Assembly (NCBI GenBank): GCA_963748005.1
Contig: CAVVHH010000002.1
Span: 1 to 64,000, forward strand
DNA from: CAILZL01 sp963748005
GTDB taxonomy: Bacteria > Pseudomonadota > Gammaproteobacteria > Steroidobacterales > Steroidobacteraceae
Length of the DNA: 64,000 nucleotides
Direction of reading: 5' to 3'
This document shows, in pieces, positions 8,016 to 16,120 of the stretch. A model generated the notes under the pieces. It was not told the DNA's origin. It saw only the letters and a list, made by a program, of their open reading frames with translations, and did not search any database. Numbering within the stretch: the stretch's first letter is position 1; each line of letters begins with the position of its first letter. Made by a program: the position numbers and the translations under genes.

Positions 8016-8966
8016 TTGCCCACCCCTGCCCCCTTGTCCGCACAAAAACGCCCTCATCGGCCGGTTCTCGGTGTGACCCTGAAGCTGGTCTCGATACTGC
8101 TGTTCACCGGCATGCAGGTCTGCATCAAGTATCTGGGCGATGGCGTACCCATGGGCGAAACCATCTTTCTGCGCGGCCTGATTGCGGTGCTGGCGCTGGC
8201 GCTGCTGGCCCGCCAGACACTGGGCTTGCAGGTGCTGAAAACCGATAACTGGCAACGCCATGCACTGCGGTCACTGGCCGGTACGCTCAGCATGTTCTGT
8301 CTGTTTGCCGCACTCACCATGATCCCGATGGCCGAAGTCAACGCCATCAACTATTCCGCACCCATGTTCGTCACGCTGCTGGCCATGGTGTTTCTCGGCG
8401 AACGCATTCATGTATTTCGCTGGACCGCGCTGGGTCTGGGTTTGCTGGGCATGCTGGTCATCGTGGGTCCGCATATGACGTTTGGTGGCGGTCACGCCAG
8501 CGGCTTCCTGGTTGCCTTGGGCGCCGCGGTGTTCTCGGCACTGGCCATGGTGTTTCTGCGCAGCATGAGTGGTGGCGAACACGCCATCACCATCACCTTT
8601 TATTTCATGCTGACGTCGGCGGTGTGCGGCCTGCTCACCCTGCCCCTGGGCTGGTTGATACCCACGGCACAACAGGCCGTCATTTTATTGTTGCTGGGTT
8701 TGTTCGGCGTCGGTGGGCAGCTGTTGATGACCTATTCCTATCGCTATGCCGAAGCATCCACCATTGCGCCACTGGACTACACCAGTATCGTCATCGCTGC
8801 ATCAGTGGGCTACTGGCTGTTCGACGAACTGCCCAGCCCATCGCTGTGGTGGGGTGCGCCGCTGGTTATCGCCTCGGGACTGATCATTTTCTGGCGTGAA
8901 TATCGCCTGCACAAACTGCGGGTCGTGACTCAGCCGCCCAGCAGTTCGTCCACCGCTTCCCAGTAG
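8016..8966 (+). CDS. DMT/EamA family transporter (10 membrane helices)
   Basis: A 316-residue inner-membrane protein of the drug/metabolite transporter superfamily, probably an exporter of a small metabolite. Two EamA repeats are visible, each with about five hydrophobic helices. The first ends near LGMLVIVGPHM (about residue 152) and the second near ASGLIIFWREY (about 296). The start is uncertain: the frame has no early ATG, and TTG 8016 or TTG 8034 (before SAQKRPHRP) are both possible, with no clear ribosome site. Its last 37 bp overlap tail-to-tail with the gene on the other strand (8930-10468). The substrate cannot be told. Confidence 0.85.
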   Translation: MPTPAPLSAQKRPHRPVLGVTLKLVSILLFTGMQVCIKYLGDGVPMGETIFLRGLIAVLALALLARQTLGLQVLKTDNWQRHALRSLAGTLSMFCLFAALTMIPMAEVNAINYSAPMFVTLLAMVFLGERIHVFRWTALGLGLLGMLVIVGPHMTFGGGHASGFLVALGAAVFSALAMVFLRSMSGGEHAITITFYFMLTSAVCGLLTLPLGWLIPTAQQAVILLLLGLFGVGGQLLMTYSYRYAEASTIAPLDYTSIVIAASVGYWLFDELPSPSLWWGAPLVIASGLIIFWREYRLHKLRVVTQPPSSSSTASQ

Positions 8967-10468
8967 CGACGGCCGCTGGGCTGCGTGATCACGCGCACCA
9001 CTCGCTGCCGGGTAAACTCACCCAGCGTCGCCAGGCTGCGTTCTTCATGGCCAAAGCCGGTTGCCTTGATGCCCGTTAACAGGATGGTGCTGCAACCCAG
9101 CCGCTGAAAGTTGTTCACATGGACCACGCCAACCTCGAGCCGGCGACTGACGTCGTCGGCCACTGCCGCGTTCTGGGTGAACACCGCCGCCAGCAAACCG
9201 AAATCGGAGTTGTTGGCCATCGCAATGGCTTCATCTGCCGTACTGAACGACATCACGCAGGCCACTGGTGCAGCGACCGGCTCACGCACAATCGTCATGT
9301 GCGGCTGTACGTTGGCCAGCAACGTGGGGGCCACGAAGTAACCCTGGCGCAGCGGCGCGGTGGTCGGCACGGCGGCACGCGCCACAATGCGCGCCCCCTG
9401 CTCGCACGCGGCTTCAATGTGTCGCAGCGCAGTCTGCTGTCGCTCACGACTGCTCATGGGACCGATATGAGTGGCCTGATTGGCGCCATCGCCCACCCTG
9501 AGGCGCGGCACGGCGTGTGCCAGTTGCCGCAAGAAGCGGTCATGAACATGTTTCTGCACCAGTATTCTGGGTGTCGCCGTGCGCGCTTCGCCGTGATTGG
9601 AGAATGCGCCCTCCAGCGTAGCGCGCAACGCCTGATTCAAGTCGGCATCATCGAACACGATAATGGCGTTGCGACTGCTCAGCTGCAGAATTGTCGGCAC
9701 CACCTTGTCCGCAGCCGTACGCAGCACCGCTTGTCCTGCCTCGGTGGTGCCGGTAATCGATACTTTGTTGACCAGCGGATTGCGCACCAACGCCTGCCCG
9801 ATCTCTTCACCCGGGCCCAACACCAGTTGCAGCACACCACTGGGGAATATCGGCGCGATAAGTTCAATCAATCTGATAATGGCCAGCGCACTGCCGCAAC
9901 TCGGTTTAAGCACCACGGTATTGCCCGCCACCAGCGCCGGCGCCAGCTTGGCGCCTGCATACAGCAGCGGACCGGCGGTAGGGGTCAGCACTGCGACCAC
10001 GCCATAAGGCTCGGCATGAATCTCATCACGGTAGTTGCCACCATCAACCAGACCGTGAGGCAGTGTCACCGCTGCGCCGCCGAAATAGTTGAACGACTGG
10101 ATGCATTCTTCGACGTCAACGTTGCGCGCATCAGACAGCAATATGCCGGTCTGCATTGCAACCAGTTGCGCCAGCTCCTCACTGTTCTGGCGGATCACCC
10201 GCGCCGCTTCATTGAGCATGCGGCTGCGTTCGCTCACCGGCCGCCAGCGCCAGTCACGATCAAAGGCGGTTCTTGCGGCCTGCAACGCCGCCGCCACTTC
10301 GGCCTCGCCACTACCCTGCACAATGGCAATGCAGCGATCGGTCGCCGGATCGAATGCCGGAAACTGCGCCTGCTCATGGCTGGAAGACCACCGGGTAGTT
10401 CGTAACAGGGCTTGTGCAGCTGCGCCGCGTGGTGCGAATGCGGTCTGCTTTCCGGAAGCAATAGCCAT
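8930..10468 (-). CDS. Aldehyde-dehydrogenase-fold protein lacking catalytic residues
   Basis: A 512-residue member of the aldehyde dehydrogenase superfamily by overall pattern: KLAPALVAGNTVVLKPS in the cofactor-binding domain, SITGTTEAGQAVL after it, and a C-terminal oligomerisation segment. The active site is degenerate. The Asn of the usual PWNFP motif is Ala165 (TPTAGP). The general-base Glu of LELGG is Gln262 (LQLSSRN). The nucleophile Cys of GQxC is Arg296 (NHGEARTATPR). The later EIFGP motif reads EPVAAPV. These changes are in frame in an otherwise intact gene, so this looks like a maintained pseudoenzyme or a protein with another activity, not a decaying pseudogene. It is divergent from a carboxylesterase gene and overlaps the transporter gene tail-to-tail. 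Confidence 0.85.
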   Translation of the reverse strand: MAIASGKQTAFAPRGAAAQALLRTTRWSSSHEQAQFPAFDPATDRCIAIVQGSGEAEVAAALQAARTAFDRDWRWRPVSERSRMLNEAARVIRQNSEELAQLVAMQTGILLSDARNVDVEECIQSFNYFGGAAVTLPHGLVDGGNYRDEIHAEPYGVVAVLTPTAGPLLYAGAKLAPALVAGNTVVLKPSCGSALAIIRLIELIAPIFPSGVLQLVLGPGEEIGQALVRNPLVNKVSITGTTEAGQAVLRTAADKVVPTILQLSSRNAIIVFDDADLNQALRATLEGAFSNHGEARTATPRILVQKHVHDRFLRQLAHAVPRLRVGDGANQATHIGPMSSRERQQTALRHIEAACEQGARIVARAAVPTTAPLRQGYFVAPTLLANVQPHMTIVREPVAAPVACVMSFSTADEAIAMANNSDFGLLAAVFTQNAAVADDVSRRLEVGVVHVNNFQRLGCSTILLTGIKATGFGHEERSLATLGEFTRQRVVRVITQPSGRRYWEAVDELLGG

Positions 10469-10703
10469 CGTCGTTAATGCCTTTGCCAGTCAGGAGCCAG
10501 AAATGTGGCGCGATCAGGAGCGCAGGCAGACTGTGCGCGTCGTGATGCGATGCTGAAATCGGTACAATCCGCGTGCGCTCGTGAATGCAGGCAAACGCCT
10601 ATCGGTAAACCAGTGTGGAACTGCATTGCCCTGTGCCAGCACCGGGGCGACAGCGCAGGATTTGTGCAACGACTGAGAAAAATATCGCCATTCGGCGCGG
10701 AAA

Positions 10704-12293
10704 ATGATCATGGCAATTGATACACGCCGCCGCAACTTGCTGCACACCAGCCTGTTGACGCCGGTGTTGTTTTCACAATACGCAGAGCCTGCCACTGGCA
10801 AACCCGCCCCCATTGCCGCAACGCGCTCTGGCCGCATCGAAGGCGCGTTGCTCGACGACATCTACGTATTCAAAGGCATCCCGTATGGTGCCAGCACACG
10901 CGAACGACGTTTCCTGGCGCCGCAGCCTCCCGCACCGTGGAGTGAGCTGCGCGCGGCGCATGCCTATGGGCCGGCCTCGCCACAGGCCAGCATCAACGAA
11001 CCCAGCAGTGAAGACTGTCTGTACCTGAATGTCTGGACGCCCGGCTTACGCGACGGCGGCAAACGACCAGTCATGGTGTACATCCACGGCGGCGAATTCA
11101 GCGCCGGCTCGGGGTCCAGCACGTTGTATGACGGTGCGCACCTGTGCCAGCACGGTGATGTGGTGGTGATCACGCTCAATCATCGCCTGAGCGGTGTGGG
11201 TTATCTGTATCTGGGCAAGCTGGGCAATGAATTCCCGGACTCCGGCAACGCCGGCATGCTGGATCTGATTCTGGCGCTGCAGTGGGTGCGCGATCACGCA
11301 CTGGAATTCGGCGGCGATCCGCAGCGCGTCATGGTGTTCGGTCAATCCGGTGGCGGTGCCAAGATCGCCACCCTGATGGCCATGCCCGCCGCGCGCGGCC
11401 TGTTTCATCGCGCCGCCACCATGAGCGGCCAGCAGATCACGGCGGCCAGTCCGCGCGCCGCCACGCAGCGTGCAGAGACCGTGCTGCAAGCTTTGAAGAT
11501 CAAACCCTCAGAGCTGCACAAGTTGCGCGACCTGCCGCTGGAACAATTGCTCACTGCATTCAAGACGCCCGACCCTTCACTGACAGGTCGGTCAATTTAC
11601 TTCGGCCCCGTGCTGGATGAACGCAATCTGCTGAGACATCCGTTTTATCCGGATGCACCCGCACAATCCGCACACATTCCCATGATCATCGGTAATACGC
11701 TCGAAGAAACCCGTTACTTCTATGCCAGTGATGCCAGCCTGCAGAAATTGAGCTGGGAAGAACTGCCGGCCCGGCTTGCCGAGGCCGTGTACGTGGACAT
11801 TGATGTCGACGTCGTCATTGCCGCGTATCGGCGCTGGTATCCAGAATATTCACCAACGCAAGTGTTTTTCTCGGCAAGCACCGCAGGCCGCTCATGGCGC
11901 GGCGCAATCATTGAGGCTGAATTACGCGCGCAGCAAGGCGCACCGGTGTATGCCTATCAACTGGATTACAAATCGCCGCTGGATAACGGCAAGTGGGGCG
12001 CGTGCCACACGCTCGACATTGGATTGGTATTCGGCAATCTTGATGCTTCCGAGTCACTGACTGGTACCGATGCCAACGCGCAGAAGGTCTCTGCGCAACT
12101 GCGCGATGTGTTTATTGCTTTCGCGCATCGAGGCAATCCGAATCATCGCGGCTTGCCGGAATGGAAACCCTATCATCTGCCCGCACGCGAAACGCTGGTG
12201 GTTAATGTGCAGTCAAAAATGGTGAATGATCCGCGCGGTCAGGAACGCGAATTGTTCAACAAGGTGCCTTACGTGCAGCGGGGAACGTTTTGA
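10704..12293 (+). CDS. Type-B carboxylesterase, probably exported by Tat
   Basis: A 529-residue alpha/beta hydrolase of the carboxylesterase/cholinesterase family, hydrolysing carboxylic esters. Visible signatures are EDCLYLNVWTPG (the second family signature), the oxyanion motif IHGGEFSAGSGS, nucleophile Ser215 in FGQSGGGAK, the acidic residue in NTLEETRYF (about 334) and catalytic His435 in GACHTLDIG. The N-terminus TRRRNLLHTSLLTPVLF looks like a twin-arginine signal, so the enzyme is likely periplasmic or secreted. ATG 10704 and 10710 are both possible starts. It is divergent from the degenerate aldehyde dehydrogenase gene; the 235-bp gap must hold both promoters. The substrate is unknown. 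Confidence 0.9.
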   Translation: MIMAIDTRRRNLLHTSLLTPVLFSQYAEPATGKPAPIAATRSGRIEGALLDDIYVFKGIPYGASTRERRFLAPQPPAPWSELRAAHAYGPASPQASINEPSSEDCLYLNVWTPGLRDGGKRPVMVYIHGGEFSAGSGSSTLYDGAHLCQHGDVVVITLNHRLSGVGYLYLGKLGNEFPDSGNAGMLDLILALQWVRDHALEFGGDPQRVMVFGQSGGGAKIATLMAMPAARGLFHRAATMSGQQITAASPRAATQRAETVLQALKIKPSELHKLRDLPLEQLLTAFKTPDPSLTGRSIYFGPVLDERNLLRHPFYPDAPAQSAHIPMIIGNTLEETRYFYASDASLQKLSWEELPARLAEAVYVDIDVDVVIAAYRRWYPEYSPTQVFFSASTAGRSWRGAIIEAELRAQQGAPVYAYQLDYKSPLDNGKWGACHTLDIGLVFGNLDASESLTGTDANAQKVSAQLRDVFIAFAHRGNPNHRGLPEWKPYHLPARETLVVNVQSKMVNDPRGQERELFNKVPYVQRGTF

Positions 12294-12311
12294 GATGAAT
12301 AATGCGGATTG

Positions 12312-12404
12312 GTAGGTTGGCGCTGAACGTAGTGAAGCCCAACACATCCGTCAAACATTGAAATTCACACAGATGTTGGGCTTCGAAGACTTAGCCAAAC
12401 CTAC
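12312..12404. repeat. Dispersed palindromic repeat, GTAGGTTGGGC type, copy 2
   Basis: It begins GTAGGTTGGCGCTGAACG, contains GTGAAGCCCAAC and GTTGGGCTTCGAAGAC, and ends AGCCAAACCTAC. It is the same palindromic element as at 5381-5452, with a longer loop. It lies just downstream of the carboxylesterase gene. Confidence 0.7.
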
Positions 12405-12544
12405 GCGCTCAGACGTTGCAGATTTCATGTCGGCGCGAGACACACAGTTCCCACCTCAGATGCCGGATATACGACTGCAAGTGTTTCCTGAAGCCAAAGA
12501 AAAGATCACCTCTGCTGCTTGCAGGGGAGCCCATACATGAATTG

Positions 12545-12970
12545 TTAGGGTGCAATTTTCTGCGTCCGCTGATCTGCTGACATCGCGAGAACGCAATCTT
12601 CTCTGAGCGCAAAATGAATGTCGTAGCTTTCACGCTCTCCCGTCTGCAGTGTGACGTTGTTTGAGAATCTTGACGTATAGCCCGCCCTTAGACAAATCGT
12701 GGCTTCGTGCGGATTGCTCCACTCAATGCGCTCGACCGTGAGATAAAGTCCACTCAACACAAGTTGTCTATCGGACTTCTCACCGCGCTGGTACACAGCA
12801 GAAATTTCGCTAAAGTTGCCGGCTAACGGACCTTCTCCTTTGCTCGTTTGACCAACGATTTGCACTCCAAGCGCTGGAGATGCAATGACGACTTCAGGGG
12901 CGTCGTGCGCACACGCAGTCAGCAGGGTCGCGGAGGTGACTAGCAGTGGATAGGAGAACAGACGACCCAC
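12545..12970 (-). CDS. Small lipoprotein of unknown function
   Basis: A 141-residue protein with a signal peptide and lipobox LLTAC (acylated Cys at residue 20), so it is probably anchored in a membrane facing the periplasm. After the anchor it has mainly beta-type sequence with two further cysteines (TICLRAG and REDCVLA) that could form a disulfide. I do not recognise a family. It stands alone between a repeat element and a gene-poor stretch. The lipobox and the even, codon-like composition support a real gene. Confidence 0.7.
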   Translation of the reverse strand: MGRLFSYPLLVTSATLLTACAHDAPEVVIASPALGVQIVGQTSKGEGPLAGNFSEISAVYQRGEKSDRQLVLSGLYLTVERIEWSNPHEATICLRAGYTSRFSNNVTLQTGERESYDIHFALREDCVLAMSADQRTQKIAP

Positions 12971-13287
12971 GAAAACGCCCTAACTGAAAGTAGAAGCCCG
13001 TGTTACGGGCCCTAATTGTCCCTTTGCAAAGGGACTTAGTACTGTATGTGGGCGCGGTGTCATTCCTGTTTCTCCTTGCGATCAACGGCTTATCGCCCTT
13101 GTAGCCGAACGTATTGAAAAAAGCAAAAGGGACTTGTCGACTGCAGGCGGCACGTCCATGAGTGAGTACCTCGCTGCCGTCACAGCTAAGCGACTGGTAG
13201 TTCCGACTAAGGTATGGCCAGCATTCTCTGGCGACCGCTGCCGTATTTCAGCCACAATGGCGCACACCACTCCATCGGGAATGCGAC
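12971..13287. other. Gene-poor stretch with a perfect palindrome and possible gene remnant
   Basis: It contains the perfect 16-bp palindrome TCCCTTTGCAAAGGGA at 13019-13034, and a small CCCGTGTTACGGGC hairpin just before it. From 13079 to 13287 a frame without stops reads through to the next gene start (QRLIALVAERIEKSKRDLS onwards), but it has no start codon or family signature. It could be a remnant. It also holds CGGTGTCATT at 13055-13064, half of the operator motif seen in the pectin locus, probably by chance. Confidence 0.45.
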
Positions 13288-14058
13288 ATGAAACTACTAT
13301 CGACGTTGCTGGGCGCCCTGCTTCTGCCGCTGACGACACACGCGGCACGCATCACCGATCCGCACATACCGGAAACCGCGCCGGAGCGTATTTCCGAGCA
13401 TGTCTATGTTATCCAGAGCTGGCCGGATGTCGGTTTCATCGTTGGCAACAATGCAGTGCTGGTAGTCGATACCGGGCTGGGTCCGAGCAACGGCGCGATT
13501 GTTGCGAAGCACGCTCAGCAGCTGGCCAAGGGCAAGAAGCTGTATCTGGTGACCACTCACTTTCATCCCGAACATGCCAGTGGTGAAGGCGGTTTTCCCG
13601 CCGATACTGTCATCATTCGCTCGCGCGCTCAGCAGGAGGAGCTGAACAATGATGGTATTCGCATCGAGGCGACTTTCCGGCAGCGTCCCGGCTTCGGCGA
13701 GCTCATGCCGGAGAACATTGTTCATCCCAAGCCTGGTGTTCTCTTCGACAGTGAACACATGCTCGATCTGGGTGGTGTACACGCACGCATCGTGCTGGTG
13801 GGTCCAGCGCATACCAAGGGCGACCAGATCATCTGGGTGGAGGAAGACCGCACGTTGCTAACAGGTGATATGGCCATCCGCGATGAAGCACCGCGTATGA
13901 CCCAAGGCGTCACTGCTGCGGTGTGGATCGGCGTGCTGGACAGACTCGCAGCATTGAATCCACTGCATGTGATACCCGATCATGCCGAACCCGGCGATGC
14001 CGGGCTGATCAAGGCGCAGCGCGAGTTGCTGCTCAAACAACAAGCTGCTGGCCATTAG
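13288..14058 (+). CDS. Secreted metallo-beta-lactamase-fold hydrolase
   Basis: A 256-residue protein with a Sec signal peptide (cleavage near THA-AR, residue 19). The MBL-fold motifs occur in order: VLVVDTGLG (about 53-61), the metal motif HFHPEH at 91-96, GPAHTKGD (about 173), LLTGD (about 191) and PDHAEPGD near 230. The usual HxHxDH reads HFHPEH, so the Asp that binds the second metal is Glu95. This is seen in some distant family members and should alter the second metal site. A GGGAA-like ribosome site precedes ATG 13288. No neighbour points to a substrate. Confidence 0.85.
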   Translation: MKLLSTLLGALLLPLTTHAARITDPHIPETAPERISEHVYVIQSWPDVGFIVGNNAVLVVDTGLGPSNGAIVAKHAQQLAKGKKLYLVTTHFHPEHASGEGGFPADTVIIRSRAQQEELNNDGIRIEATFRQRPGFGELMPENIVHPKPGVLFDSEHMLDLGGVHARIVLVGPAHTKGDQIIWVEEDRTLLTGDMAIRDEAPRMTQGVTAAVWIGVLDRLAALNPLHVIPDHAEPGDAGLIKAQRELLLKQQAAGH

Positions 14059-14072
14059 GCATGGTCTGATGA

Positions 14073-14145
14073 ACGTCATGCCCGCGTAGGCGGGCATCCA
14101 GCAAGCAATTATTCAACTGGGTTCCCGCCTTCGCGGGAACGACGG
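14073..14145. repeat. Two short palindromes downstream of the MBL gene
   Basis: CGTCATGCCCGCGTAGGCGGGCATCCAG (14074-14101) and GTTCCCGCCTTCGCGGGAAC (14121-14140) are two strong hairpins in a row. Motifs like these are dispersed in many proteobacterial genomes. They could end transcription of the MBL-fold gene. Confidence 0.75.
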
Positions 14146-14202
14146 CCTTGGAGTTAATCAGGCCTTTCCTGGAGCGCCTGACGAACACGGACAATGTTTC
14201 GG

Positions 14203-14317
14203 CTGGTGAGGAGCAGGTTGAGGTGTTGCAGGGAGCGTGCGAGGCAGGAGCCGAGCCGCAGCCTCCATGGATGGATTCACGGCGGTCCCGGAAACACTTC
14301 AACCTGCTCCTCACCAG
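14203..14317. repeat. 25-bp inverted repeat with GC-rich centre, downstream of kduI
   Basis: Arms 14203-14227 (CTGGTGAGGAGCAGGTTGAG...) and 14293-14317 are reverse complements with one mismatch, around a 65-bp centre. The unit lies 23 bp past the kduI stop and has the form of a small non-autonomous palindromic element (MITE-like or REP-like). No coding frame is seen. Confidence 0.75.
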
Positions 14318-14339
14318 CAGGTGATGCGATCACATCCAG

Positions 14340-15194
14340 CTACTTGAGCTGACAAATATCCAGCACCTTCATGTCGGTGTAATCCAGGTTCTCGCCACCC
14401 ATGGCCCAGATGAAGGCGTAGTTGCTGGTACCCGAACCCATATGGATGGACCATGGCGGGGACACCACGGCTTCGTCCGGGGCCAGCACCAGGTGCCGCA
14501 TGTCATCGGGCTGACCCATGAAGTGCATGACGCGCTGATCGCTCTTCAGATCGAAGTAGAAATAGACTTCGGAACGACGATCATGCAGGTGCGGCGGACA
14601 GGTATTCCACACCGAGCCGGTCTTGAGAATGGTCAGTCCCAGCAGCAACTGGCAGGACTGCACGGTGGCCGGCACGATGTATTGATAGATCGTGCGTTCA
14701 TTGGAAGTTTCCGGCGCACCGCGTTCCAGCGGCACGGCTTTATCGATGGCGATGTGCCTGGTCTCGAAACGCTGGTGTGCCGGTGTGGACACAATGTAGA
14801 ACTTGGCCGGATTGGCGGCATCCCGCGACGCGAAATCCACATTCGCAGAACCCATCGCGATGTAGAGACCATCCTTGGGCGCCATCTCGTAGCGAGTGCC
14901 GTCGACCGTAATAGAACCCTTGCCGCCACCGACGTTGATCACACCGAGCTCACGACGCTCGAGGAAGGGCTTGCCCACTGCGGAAGCAGGCTCGGTTTGC
15001 ACCGGTAGTGTAATTTTCTTCGATACCGGAGCCGCACCACCCACCACCATGCGCTCGAAATGCGAGTAGCTCAGATTCACTTCGTCGGCCACGAACAGAT
15101 TGCTGAACACATAGCGCTGGCGCAATTGCTCGTTGGAAGCGCCGATCATGGAATCGGGCGCAGTGGCGTAGTAGATCTTGCGGTAGAGAGTCAT
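14340..15194 (-). CDS. kduI: 5-dehydro-4-deoxy-D-glucuronate isomerase
   Basis: A 284-residue cupin-type, zinc-dependent ketol-isomerase. It converts 5-keto-4-deoxyuronate, formed from unsaturated galacturonate after pectin cleavage, to 2,5-diketo-3-deoxygluconate. The metal ligands are visible as CPPHLHDRRSEVYFYF (H202, H204, E209) and SIHMGSG (H251). Length matches KduI (278 in E. coli). The start at 15194 (MTLYRKIYYATAPDSM) matches the family; the frame extends upstream into the kduD gap without supporting motifs. It follows kduD by 43 bp on the same strand, so the two form a transcription unit at the end of the pectin locus. Confidence 0.96.
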   Translation of the reverse strand: MTLYRKIYYATAPDSMIGASNEQLRQRYVFSNLFVADEVNLSYSHFERMVVGGAAPVSKKITLPVQTEPASAVGKPFLERRELGVINVGGGKGSITVDGTRYEMAPKDGLYIAMGSANVDFASRDAANPAKFYIVSTPAHQRFETRHIAIDKAVPLERGAPETSNERTIYQYIVPATVQSCQLLLGLTILKTGSVWNTCPPHLHDRRSEVYFYFDLKSDQRVMHFMGQPDDMRHLVLAPDEAVVSPPWSIHMGSGTSNYAFIWAMGGENLDYTDMKVLDICQLK

Positions 15195-15237
15195 CTGAGC
15201 GGTTCTCCGGAAATACGACAATTGGTCTTGCGCAGAC

Positions 15238-16011
15238 TCAGCGTGCCAGCCAACCGCCATCCACAGGCACAATGGCGCCGTGCATGTAGTTGGCGGCGGA
15301 TGAAGCGAGGAATATTGCGGTGCCACCAATGTCTGAAGCATCACCCCAGCGACCCGCGGGAATGCGCCCGAGTATTTCCCGGTTGCGATTCTCGTCCGCA
15401 CGCAAGGCAGTGGTGTTATTGGTCGAGATGTAACCCGGTGCGATGGAGTTGACGTTCACACCCTTGCTGGCCCATTCATTGGCAAGCAGGCGCGTGATGC
15501 CGGCGACCCCGCTCTTGCTGGCGGTATAAGCCGCGACGCGCAGGCCACCCTGGAACGACAGCATGGACGCGATGTTGATGATCTTGCCCTCGCCTTTGGC
15601 AATCATATGCCGGCCAACGGCCTGACTGAGAAAGAACACCGACTTGATGTTGATGTTCATGACTGCATCCCAGTCTTCGGGTGTGTAATCGACCGCGTTG
15701 TTGCGACGGATGATGCCGGCATTGTTGACCAGAATATCCACGCTACCGGCCTGCGCACGTGCATCAGCCACCAGCTTGTCGATGACGCTGATGTCGCTCA
15801 AATCAGCGTGCAATGAAAAACAGCGGCGCCCCTGCTGCGCAATCAGCGCTTCGGTTTCGCTCATTGATGAGCGCGCCACCGCCACGATGTCGGCGCCGGC
15901 ACTGGCCAATGACACGCAAATAGCCTGACCGATACCGGTGTTGGCGCCGGTAACCATCGCAACCTTGCCTTGCAGCGAAAACAGTTTGTGCAATGCATCG
16001 CTCGTGGGCAT
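15238..16011 (-). CDS. kduD: 2-dehydro-3-deoxy-D-gluconate 5-dehydrogenase
   Basis: A 257-residue short-chain dehydrogenase that reduces 2,5-diketo-3-deoxygluconate to 2-keto-3-deoxygluconate with NAD(P)H. The cofactor motif is TGANTGIG (21-28). NNAG (97-100) and the catalytic Ser149, Tyr162 and Lys166 (YTASK) are present. The assignment as KduD instead of another SDR rests on the FSLQGKVAMVTGANTGIG start, the RIPAGRWG segment and the adjoining kduI gene. A shared operator-like motif lies upstream (16063-16080), 52 bp before its start. Confidence 0.95.
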   Translation of the reverse strand: MPTSDALHKLFSLQGKVAMVTGANTGIGQAICVSLASAGADIVAVARSSMSETEALIAQQGRRCFSLHADLSDISVIDKLVADARAQAGSVDILVNNAGIIRRNNAVDYTPEDWDAVMNINIKSVFFLSQAVGRHMIAKGEGKIINIASMLSFQGGLRVAAYTASKSGVAGITRLLANEWASKGVNVNSIAPGYISTNNTTALRADENRNREILGRIPAGRWGDASDIGGTAIFLASSAANYMHGAIVPVDGGWLAR

Positions 16012-16062
16012 GGGAATCTCCGGATCAGATGTGGCGTGCAGTATAGCCAGCAGCGGGAAAAA

Positions 16063-16080
16063 AGGTAACCGGTGTCATTA
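16063..16080 (-). promoter_or_regulatory. Candidate LacI-family operator, upstream of kduD
   Basis: On the minus strand it reads TAATGACACCGGTTACCT. The same 17 bases AATGACACCGGTTACCT recur at 20962-20978, and the core AATGACACCGGT recurs twice before the TonB receptor. The motif is a pseudo-palindrome around CCGG, the usual LacI-family form. It lies between the LacI gene and kduD, so it probably controls kduD-kduI. Confidence 0.65.
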
Positions 16081-16120
16081 TGATTTTTTGCGGCCTGAAG
16101 CCGGATAGCTCCGCCATGAT

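Noticed and set aside
9119..10405. A 428-codon frame opposite the aldehyde-dehydrogenase-like gene
   Set aside because: Low-complexity Arg/His/Gln composition and no family pattern; shadow of the real gene.
13055..13064. CGGTGTCATT as a further LacI operator before the MBL gene
   Set aside because: Only one half-site matches and the gene is outside the pectin locus; likely chance.
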